Source: Halomonas halophila
GTDB taxonomy: Bacteria; Pseudomonadota; Gammaproteobacteria; Pseudomonadales; Halomonadaceae
Reading direction: 5' to 3'
Length of the DNA stretch: 23,414 nt
NCBI GenBank assembly: GCA_002433675.1
Contig: DJIP01000313.1
Coordinates: 2,046 to 25,459 of the forward strand
In this document: one piece after another, positions 15,915 to 22,133 of the stretch
Position numbering within the stretch: position 1 is the stretch's first letter
Layout of the letters: the number at the start of each line of letters is the position of its first letter
Translations under genes and position numbers: made by a program
Notes under the pieces: model-generated
Databases searched by the model: none
What the model was told of the DNA's origin: nothing
Seen by the model: the letters and a program-made list of their open reading frames with translations, nothing else

Positions 15915-16763
15915 ATGTTGCTGACAGCGAGCCCCTCCATGCCCCAGGTATCTGACCATCAGGTGTCACTTCACGACACAGACCGGCAATCGCTGTTTGT
16001 GCGTCGATGGCGTCCCGAGCCTGATACCAAAGGCGCGCCCATCGTGTTGTTACATGACTCGCTGGGTTGCGTTGAGCTATGGCGGGACTTTCCCGAAGCC
16101 CTGTGCCGGGCCACCGGCCGCGAAGTGATCGCCTACGATCGACGGGGCTTCGGCCAATCCACGCGCCACCCGGACCAACTGACCCACACCTTTATCGCCG
16201 ACGAAGCGCACCAGGGCTTTGCTGCGCTTCATCGCGCGTTGGGGCTCGAGGACTTCGTTGTTCTGGGCCACAGCGTAGGCGGCTGCATGGCCGCCGGTAT
16301 CGCGGCCCACTTCGACGATTGCCAGGCGCTGATTACTCTGGCGGCCCAGGCCTTTGTGGAAGAACGCACGCTTGCGGGCATACGAGAGGCCCGCGATACG
16401 TTCGCCCTGCCCGGCCAGATCGAGCGCCTGGAGAAGTACCATGGAGACAAGGCCCGTTGGGTACTCGACGCCTGGGTGGATACCTGGCTGGACCCCGACT
16501 TTCGCGGCTGGACGCTGGATGACACCCTTAGACGGGTCCGGTGTCCGGTGCTGGCGCTGCACGGCGACCAGGACGAATACGGCTCGCCACAGCAGCCCGA
16601 ACGCTACGCGCAGCTGCCTCAAGGAGCGTCACGGATGGAATTGCTGGAGGGGTGTGGCCACGTGCCCCATCGCGAGCAGCCTGACAGAGTCCTTGACTAC
16701 ATCACGAGCCTGCTGGGTGATCAAATCGACGTAGATGATGGTGAAGAGCAAGGGACGCAATAA
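15915..16763 (+). CDS. Alpha/beta-fold hydrolase with altered C-terminal tail
   Basis: 282 residues with a complete catalytic triad: Ser120 in GHSVGGC, Asp220 in HGDQDEYG, and His249 in GCGHVPH. The oxyanion-side motif is VLLHDSLG. It belongs to the broad MenH/haloperoxidase-like hydrolase group; the substrate is unknown. The start is uncertain: 15915 and 15939 are both ATG with weak ribosome sites. The last ~10 residues (after DQID) are encoded by DNA that, on the opposite strand, is the 5' coding end of another gene family, so the natural C-terminus was probably replaced by a rearrangement. The triad is intact, so the enzyme may still work. Confidence 0.83.
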   Translation: MLLTASPSMPQVSDHQVSLHDTDRQSLFVRRWRPEPDTKGAPIVLLHDSLGCVELWRDFPEALCRATGREVIAYDRRGFGQSTRHPDQLTHTFIADEAHQGFAALHRALGLEDFVVLGHSVGGCMAAGIAAHFDDCQALITLAAQAFVEERTLAGIREARDTFALPGQIERLEKYHGDKARWVLDAWVDTWLDPDFRGWTLDDTLRRVRCPVLALHGDQDEYGSPQQPERYAQLPQGASRMELLEGCGHVPHREQPDRVLDYITSLLGDQIDVDDGEEQGTQ

Positions 16764-16820
16764 CGGATAGTACGCCTCGTCGAACGGGCAGTTGACAAAG
16801 ACATTGCGCTCAAATGGCAT
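16731..16820 (-). pseudogene. 5' remnant of a gene with N-terminal VFVNCPFD motif (truncated)
   Basis: From an ATG at 16820 the frame encodes MPFERNVFVNCPFD followed by YYPLLRPLLFTIIY. From memory this is the N-terminus of a widespread uncharacterised family (proteins of a few hundred residues beginning with VFVNCPFD/VFINCPFD) whose next element is normally a conserved strand and an S-D-S-G/R-x-x-K-I region. Here the resemblance stops after about 30 codons, and the frame continues antisense through the 3' end of the hydrolase until 16629. It starts six bases after the stop of the DUF2188 gene, so the two look like a former operon. Motif recognition is from recall and needs a profile search. 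Confidence 0.6.
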
Positions 16821-16826
16821 ATACCA

Positions 16827-17066
16827 TCACTTCTTCGAGCGTAGAGACTTGGTTGCCGCAGATGCGCGACGATAGCTCTTGCGCTCCTGGATAGTGCCAT
16901 CGAGTCCGTGCACGTAAAGCTCACCGTGCTCCTTCCTGGCCGCGCGGCGCGCATATTCCACGGCTTCAGCCTTGCTCTCGAAAACCTTGCCGGCACGAGA
17001 CGTGCCGCTGGTCTTTACTGCCCACCCCTTGTCTCTACTGACCACATGCTTCGATGTCACCTTCAT
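16827..17066 (-). CDS. DUF2188 domain small protein
   Basis: 79 residues. The pattern HVVSRDKGWAVKTSGTSRAGKVFESKAEAVEYARRAA...GELYVHGLDGTIQERKSY matches DUF2188: an HVV..D.GWAVK start, a K.EA...AR.IA middle and a VHG.DG.I...SY end. The function of the family is not established. The ATG at 17066 is chosen because the domain begins there and GAGGG lies seven bases upstream; the open frame extends to 17123 without support. The C-terminus is Lys/Arg/Ser-rich. The gene has visibly lower GC and more A/T-ending codons than its neighbours, consistent with transfer. It lies directly after the cob operon and before the truncated VFVNCPFD gene. Confidence 0.75.
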   Translation of the reverse strand: MKVTSKHVVSRDKGWAVKTSGTSRAGKVFESKAEAVEYARRAARKEHGELYVHGLDGTIQERKSYRRASAATKSLRSKK

Positions 17067-17164
17067 GACCAAGCCCTCGACGCAGTTGCCATGGTGCCGT
17101 CTGTCCAGGGAAAGCAGTGGCACCCCCTCAGTTTACGCCGGGCGCCAAAATCGGACCATCTTCC

Positions 17165-18628
17165 TCAACCGATCAGGCGCAGAATCATCTCCATATCCAG
17201 ATGCTGCTCGATGGCGTCGGCAAGCCGGTCGAGCTGCCGCTCGCGGTGGCCGTCGAGGTCCACCCGGCGGGTGTCCTCGGCCGGCAGCCCGAGGCGGGCC
17301 AGCAGTGCTTCGCAGGCGTCGGGGCCGTCGAACAGCCCGTGCAGGTAGGTGCCCATGATCTGACCATCCTGGTTGACGGCACCTTCGTCTCGTCCTTCGA
17401 GACGCATCAATGGCCGTGAAAGCGCCTCACCCCGGCTGACGCCCTGATGAATCTCGTAGCCATGGATGCTGCAACAGCCGTCGGCGGTGTCGATGCGCCC
17501 GCTGACCCGCGTCAGGCGCTTGTCGGGGCGCATGGTGGTGGACATGGCAAGCCACCCGAGCCCTTCGACGCCGCCGGGCTCGCCCTCGATGCCGTCAGGA
17601 TCGTCGATCCATTCCCCCAGCATCTGAAAACCGCCGCAGACACCCAGCACCCGCCCGCCGTAACGCAGATGGCGCCGGATACGCTCATCCCACCCTTGGC
17701 TCCGCAGCCAGGCCAGGTCCGCCCGGGTGTTCTTGCTGCCTGGCAACAGGATGACGTCGGCATCGGGCATCGGCTGGTCGGGGCCGACCAGGCTCAGGCT
17801 GACGCGGGGATGCAGGCGTAGAGGATCGAGGTCGGTGTGGTTGCTGATACGTGGTAGGGCCGGCACCACCACCTTGAGCATGTCGCCACCGGCGTGATCA
17901 AGACGCTGCTCCAGCGACAGGCTGTCTTCGGCGTCGAGCCACAGCCCCTGCAGGTAGGGAAGCACGCCGAGCACCGGCCTGGCCTCGCGCTCGGCCAGCC
18001 ATTCAAGCCCCGGTTCCAGCAGCCCGATATCGCCGCGAAAGCGGTTGATCACAAAGCCCTTGATCCGCGCGTTCTCGGACGCGCTGACCAGCGCCAGGGT
18101 GCCGCATAGCTGGGCAAAGACGCCGCCTCTGTCGATATCACCGACCAGCAGCACCGGGCAGTCCACCGCCTCGGCGAAGCCCATGTTGGCGATGTCACCT
18201 TCGCGTAGATTGACCTCGGCGGGGCTGCCCGCTCCTTCGGCGATGATCACGTCGAAGCGCTCGGACAGCCGGCGATGGCAGTCCACCACCGTCTGTCGGG
18301 CGGTGGTCTTGTAGGCGTGGTAGTCCAGCGCGGCCATGCTGCCGTGGACCCGACCGGCCAGGATGACCTGGGCGCCCTTGTCGCTTTCGGGCTTCAACAG
18401 CACAGGGTTCATGTCGCTGTGGGGCGCTACGCGGGCAGCCTGGGCCTGCAGCGCGGTGGAGCGACCGATCTCGCCGCCATCCACGGTCACGGCACTGTTC
18501 AGCGCCATGTTCTGGGGCTTGAACGGGGCTACGCTGAACCCGCGCCGCGACAGCACCCGACACAGGCCGGCGACCACCGTGGACTTGCCGGCATCAGAGG
18601 TGGTGCCCTGGATCATCAGCGTTGCCAT
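17165..18628 (-). CDS. cobQ: Adenosylcobyric acid synthase (glutamine-hydrolysing)
   Basis: Amidates the b, d, e and g side chains of adenosylcobyrinate a,c-diamide using glutamine and ATP, in the cytoplasm. 487 residues, the usual length for CobQ/CbiP. The N-terminal synthetase domain opens with [18 protein letters not shown] and [11 protein letters not shown]. The C-terminal GATase domain has nucleophile Cys331 in [12 protein letters not shown] and the closing GTYLHGLFD histidine. AAGGGAG precedes the ATG. It is the last gene of the B12 operon in this window and follows cobO after an 83-base gap filled with repeats. No clear terminator was found after it. Confidence 0.95.
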   Translation of the reverse strand: MATLMIQGTTSDAGKSTVVAGLCRVLSRRGFSVAPFKPQNMALNSAVTVDGGEIGRSTALQAQAARVAPHSDMNPVLLKPESDKGAQVILAGRVHGSMAALDYHAYKTTARQTVVDCHRRLSERFDVIIAEGAGSPAEVNLREGDIANMGFAEAVDCPVLLVGDIDRGGVFAQLCGTLALVSASENARIKGFVINRFRGDIGLLEPGLEWLAEREARPVLGVLPYLQGLWLDAEDSLSLEQRLDHAGGDMLKVVVPALPRISNHTDLDPLRLHPRVSLSLVGPDQPMPDADVILLPGSKNTRADLAWLRSQGWDERIRRHLRYGGRVLGVCGGFQMLGEWIDDPDGIEGEPGGVEGLGWLAMSTTMRPDKRLTRVSGRIDTADGCCSIHGYEIHQGVSRGEALSRPLMRLEGRDEGAVNQDGQIMGTYLHGLFDGPDACEALLARLGLPAEDTRRVDLDGHRERQLDRLADAIEQHLDMEMILRLIG

Positions 18629-18640
18629 GCTAGCGCTCCC

Positions 18641-18742
18641 TTACAGCTCGATACTCTTCCTGGAGTTCGGCCAAAGCTCGATACCCTTCTGGGGGTTCGA
18701 TCAATGCTCGATCAAAGCTCGATGCCTTTCTGGGCTTTGATC
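18641..18742 (-). repeat. Three ~31-bp tandem copies of the cobO 3' end
   Basis: In transcription order: copy 1 (18742-18712) is the last ten codons of cobO including its TGA, copy 2 is 18702-18671, and copy 3 is 18670-18641. They share the core CCAGAAGGGTATCGAGCTTT with substitutions. Copy 1 ends ATCGAGCTTTGA and copy 3 ends ATCGAGCTGTAA, so a stop-like codon is present in both. Nine bases separate copies 1 and 2. Confidence 0.8.
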
Positions 18743-19362
18743 CCTTGATCCTTGAAGGCGTGCTTGACCACCTTCATCTCGGTGACGGTATCGGCCAATT
18801 CGATCAGCGCCTGGGGCGCGTGACGTCCGGTCACCACCACATGCTGCATCGCCGGTCTTGCCTGCAGGTCGTCCAGTACCCGGTCGAGATCAAGATAACC
18901 GTAGCGCAGGGCGATATTCAGCTCATCGAGCAGCACCAGCGCGATACCGGGGTCCTGAAGCAGTTCGCGGGCCTTGTCCCAGGCGGCCTCGGCGGCGGCG
19001 ACATCGCGCTCCCGGTCCTGGGTGTCCCAGGTGTAGCCCTCGCCCATGACGTGGAAGGCCACTCCGGGCTGGTGGCGATAAAAGGCCTCCTCCCCGGTGG
19101 AAAAGGCGCCCTTGATGAACTGCACCACACCCACCTTCATATCGTGGCCAAGTGCGCGGGCCAGCATGCCGAAGCCGGATGAACTCTTGCCCTTGCCGGG
19201 GCCGGTCAGCACCAGCAGCACGCCCTGTTCCTTGTCGGCACTGGCGATACGCTCGGCCATGATCCGCTGCTTGGCGGCCATGCGCCGGGCGTGGCGCTCC
19301 GGATCAACGTTTTTCGGGGTCTGTGTCGTGGGGGACTGCGTCGTAGGGGACGTGTGGGTCAT
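18712..19362 (-). CDS. cobO: Corrinoid (cob(I)yrinic acid a,c-diamide) adenosyltransferase
   Basis: BtuR/CobO-type ATP:corrinoid adenosyltransferase that attaches the 5'-deoxyadenosyl group to cobalt, making both de novo intermediates and imported corrinoids usable. 216 residues. The P-loop GPGKGKSSS is at 54-62. The family motifs VQFIKG, FHVMGEGYTW, LVLLDELNIALRYGYL, VVTGRHAP and the terminal GIKAQKGIEL are all present. AAGGAAG precedes the ATG. The first 59 bases overlap the end of the ABC ATPase gene, and the N-terminal SPTTQSPTTQTP repeat is encoded there. It sits between B12 import genes and cobQ. Confidence 0.95.
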   Translation of the reverse strand: MTHTSPTTQSPTTQTPKNVDPERHARRMAAKQRIMAERIASADKEQGVLLVLTGPGKGKSSSGFGMLARALGHDMKVGVVQFIKGAFSTGEEAFYRHQPGVAFHVMGEGYTWDTQDRERDVAAAEAAWDKARELLQDPGIALVLLDELNIALRYGYLDLDRVLDDLQARPAMQHVVVTGRHAPQALIELADTVTEMKVVKHAFKDQGIKAQKGIEL

Positions 19363-20209
19363 GGGAAACTTCCTTGGTGGGGCGCGGCGGGGTCAGCGAC
19401 GAAGTCACCCGCGGCACGAAGACGGCGGCTCCATCGACCTCGGCGACGCTCAACGGCTGGTCGTAGAGCCGCTCCAGGGCGGATGTGACCAGCATATCGT
19501 CGCGCGGCCCCCAGCAGGCCGCGCCATCGGGATACAAAAGCAGCAGATGGTCGCACCAACGCGCCGCCAGATTGAGATCGTGCAGGCACATCACCACGGC
19601 GGCTCCTTGGCTTGCCTGTTCGTCGAGCAGCGCCATGGCGGCCACCTGATGATGCAGGTCGAGGTGGTTGGTGGGTTCGTCCACCAGCCAGATCTTCGGC
19701 GCCTGGGTCAGCACCGTGGCCAGGCTGACCCGCTGGCGTTCGCCGCCGGACAAGGTCGCCAGCGGCCTGTGGGCCAGGTGAGCGATGTCGAGGCGTTCAA
19801 GCGCGCCCAGGGCGCGCTGGACGTCGTCCTCGCTTTCGTTCTGCCAGGCCCTGAGAAAAGGATGGCGGCCGATCAGCGCGGTCTCCAGCACGCTGGCGGG
19901 AAACTCGTCATGGCGCTCCTGGAACACCACCCCCAGACGCTGGGCGACGGCTCGCCGGCGACAGTCGGACAAGGGCTGGCCGTCCAACGTCAAGCGCCCG
20001 TGGCGCGGCGCCCTGAGCCCGGCCAGGGTATGCAATAACGTGCTCTTGCCGGCGCCGTTGGGCCCGAGAATGCCCCAGCGACTGCCGGGCTCGATGGAAA
20101 AGGACAGCGGCTGACCGTCCGCCCTGCCGGGGACGTCGATCACCAGCGCTTCGCAAGACAGCGAACAAACTGGCAGCGCCTGGTCGGTGGATGCGGGTCT
20201 GACAGACAT
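19304..20209 (-). CDS. btuD: ABC transporter ATP-binding protein for cobalamin import (BtuD/FecE type)
   Basis: Cytoplasmic ATPase powering B12 uptake with the adjacent permease and binding protein. Walker A GPNGAGKST is at 49-57, the Q-loop at Gln97, signature LSGGERQR at 153-160, Walker B IWLVDEP at 173-179, and the switch His at 210. The protein has 301 residues, about 45 more than a typical BtuD. The excess is a C-terminal tail running 59 bases into cobO in a different frame and containing a 15-bp repeat. AGGGGG precedes the ATG, nine bases after the permease stop. Siderophore or heme ATPases are close relatives; the cobO/cobQ and btuB context decides for cobalamin. Confidence 0.88.
   Translation of the reverse strand: MSVRPASTDQALPVCSLSCEALVIDVPGRADGQPLSFSIEPGSRWGILGPNGAGKSTLLHTLAGLRAPRHGRLTLDGQPLSDCRRRAVAQRLGVVFQERHDEFPASVLETALIGRHPFLRAWQNESEDDVQRALGALERLDIAHLAHRPLATLSGGERQRVSLATVLTQAPKIWLVDEPTNHLDLHHQVAAMALLDEQASQGAAVVMCLHDLNLAARWCDHLLLLYPDGAACWGPRDDMLVTSALERLYDQPLSVAEVDGAAVFVPRVTSSLTPPRPTKEVSHDPHVPYDAVPHDTDPEKR
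19321..19350 (-). repeat. 15-bp tandem duplication in the ABC ATPase/cobO overlap
   Basis: Units 19336-19350 and 19321-19335 differ at two positions. They encode SPTTQ-SPTTQ in the cobO frame and VPYDA-VPHDT in the ATPase frame. A 15-bp unit keeps both frames open. Confidence 0.8.
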
Positions 20210-20218
20210 GCGCGCCCC

Positions 20219-21238
20219 CTATCCCTTGCCGTGGCTGCGATGCAGCAGGTAGAGAAAGCTCGGCACCCCGATCAACGCGGTGATCACCCCGACCGGCAAC
20301 TGCTGGGGGGCGATCAGGGTTCGCGCCAGGGTATCGGCCAGGGTCAGCAGGCAGCCACCGGCCAAGAGCGAAGCCGGCAGGATCAGACGCTGGTCGGCAC
20401 CCAGTCGAAGGCGCAGCATATGCGGCACCATCAGGCCGACGAAACCCACCGATCCGGCGGTGGTCACCGCGGTCGCGGTGGCCAGGCTCGCCGCCAGATA
20501 CAGCCCCCATTCCAGCGGGCGCACCGCCACGCCCAGCGCCAGCGCCTGCTGGCCACCCCGGGCAAGTACGTTGAGGGTCCGCCCCAGCGGCACCAGCACC
20601 AGTGCCGACAGCGCGGCGATCACCAGTACCGGCCAGGGGCTGCGGGCGTAGGCCATGTCGCCCATCAGCCAGTAGAGCATGCCCGGCAGCTCTTCCACCG
20701 GGCTTACCGCCAGCAGGAAGGTGATGATCGCGCCCCAGCCGGAGGCCATGACGACCCCGGTCAGCAGCAGGCGCGCCGGTGACCAGCTACCGCTGCCATG
20801 GGCCAGGCCAAATACCACCAGAATCGACACCAGCGCGCCGGCAAAGGCCGAGGCCGAGACCAGCGCCGCGCCGAGGCCAGCCAGCATGGCACACAGCGCC
20901 GCCACCGAGGCCCCGCCGGAGAGCCCGAGCACATAGGGATCGGCCAGCGGATTGCGCAGCAGTACCTGCATCAGGGCCCCGGCCAGGGCCAGCAAGGCCC
21001 CGGTACCGAAGGCGGCCAGCGCACGCGGCAGGCGCAGCTCCCACACCAGGGTCTGGTGGAGGGGGCTGCCCTGCCCGGTCAGCGTCAGCCACAGCTCCAT
21101 CGGTGACAGCGCGACGCTGCCCACCGACACGGCCAGCACCACCGACACCACGCCGAGCAGCGCCAGCAGGCCCAGCGGACGACGTCGCCGGCTGGGCCGA
21201 AAAGTAGTGCTGGAGTCAGCGGCGCTCACGGGCAGCAT
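20219..21238 (-). CDS. btuC: Cobalamin ABC transporter permease (FecCD/BtuC family)
   Basis: Inner-membrane subunit with about ten hydrophobic helices over 339 residues, the standard FecCD/BtuC layout. Visible family segments are LRLPRALAAFGTGALLALAGALMQ, NPLADPYVLGLSGGAS, and the coupling-helix region GSVGFVGLMVPHMLR. The N-terminus has an Arg-rich patch (RPSRRRRP) before the first helix, consistent with a cytoplasmic start. The 5' end overlaps the btuF stop by 23 bases. A GTG at 21229 is an alternative start, because neither candidate has a strong ribosome site; translation is probably coupled to btuF. Confidence 0.92.
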   Translation of the reverse strand: MLPVSAADSSTTFRPSRRRRPLGLLALLGVVSVVLAVSVGSVALSPMELWLTLTGQGSPLHQTLVWELRLPRALAAFGTGALLALAGALMQVLLRNPLADPYVLGLSGGASVAALCAMLAGLGAALVSASAFAGALVSILVVFGLAHGSGSWSPARLLLTGVVMASGWGAIITFLLAVSPVEELPGMLYWLMGDMAYARSPWPVLVIAALSALVLVPLGRTLNVLARGGQQALALGVAVRPLEWGLYLAASLATATAVTTAGSVGFVGLMVPHMLRLRLGADQRLILPASLLAGGCLLTLADTLARTLIAPQQLPVGVITALIGVPSFLYLLHRSHGKG

Positions 21239-22133
21239 CCAGATGTTGGCACAGGGCTCGGGTGCCCTCGACCAGGCGCGGCGTCGCCCGCTGCACCAGG
21301 TCGGGGTTGATGAAGTAGAGGTTATCGCGGACCACGGCGGTCATCTGCGGCCACTGTCGCCAGGCATCGAGCCAGGTGGAGTCCGCCTTGCCCATGCCGC
21401 CGGTGATGATGACTTCCGGGTCTGCGGCCAGCACCGCCTCTCGCGACAGTCGAGGCACCAGTGGCGCCTCGTTGGCGAATAGATTGACGCCGCCACAAAG
21501 TGACAGCGCTCGACTGATCCAGTGCTCACCGTTGACGGTCATCAGCGGCTGCTCCCATACCTGATAGAAGACCTCGACCGGTGCTGCGTCAACGTAGCGT
21601 TCGCCAAGGGCCGCTACCGATTCTCGCAGCTCCCGGGCCGCGGTGTCGCCGGTATCCGCTGAACCGGCCAGGCGGCCGAACCGCTCAAGCGTCGTGGCGA
21701 TCTGCTCGAAGTTGGCAGCGTCCGAGCGGAACACCGGCAGCCCGAGTTCATCCAGGCGTTCGACCTGCTGGCCGGGATTGCCGCCGGCCCAGGCCACCAC
21801 CAGGTCGGGGTCAAGCGCCAACAGCGACTCGAGGTCGAGTCGATCATAACTGCCTACCTGGGGCAGCGAGCGAGCGGCCTCGGGATAGTCGCTGAAGCTG
21901 ACTACCCCCACCACCCGCTCGCCGGCCCCCGCCGCGAACAGCATCTCGGTGACGCTGGGTGACAGCGCCACGATGCGCTCTGCCGGCGCCGCCAGGCATA
22001 GCTTCCGCTCGGTGTCATCGACCACGCAGATGTCCTCGTCCCCGTCGGGAGAGGAGGACGCCATGGCGGCACTGGTCAGCGCCGACAGCACCAGGCCAGC
22101 GCTGGCCGAGACAAGCGCGCGGCGGATGATCAC
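21216..22133 (-). CDS. btuF: Periplasmic cobalamin-binding protein
   Basis: Cluster A-2/BtuF-type solute-binding protein that hands B12 to BtuC. 305 residues from a GTG whose last two bases overlap the btuB TGA (GTGA), typical of translational coupling. This start places a signal peptide at the N-terminus (IIRRALVSASAGLVLSALTSAAMA). The longer open frame to 22283 lies wholly inside btuB and is rejected. The mature part shows RIVALSPSVTEMLFAAGAGERVVGV, LDLESLLALDPDLVVAW and a C-terminal lobe ending in FINPDLVQRATPRLVEG, all typical of BtuF. The mature N-terminus is acidic with a Cys pair (ICVVDDTERKLC). Confidence 0.92.
   Translation of the reverse strand: MIIRRALVSASAGLVLSALTSAAMASSSPDGDEDICVVDDTERKLCLAAPAERIVALSPSVTEMLFAAGAGERVVGVVSFSDYPEAARSLPQVGSYDRLDLESLLALDPDLVVAWAGGNPGQQVERLDELGLPVFRSDAANFEQIATTLERFGRLAGSADTGDTAARELRESVAALGERYVDAAPVEVFYQVWEQPLMTVNGEHWISRALSLCGGVNLFANEAPLVPRLSREAVLAADPEVIITGGMGKADSTWLDAWRQWPQMTAVVRDNLYFINPDLVQRATPRLVEGTRALCQHLDAARERR

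Noticed and set aside
17067..17123. Longer N-terminus for the DUF2188 protein (start at 17123)
   Set aside because: The domain begins at the internal Met, where GAGGG is well spaced; the upstream codons show no conservation pattern.
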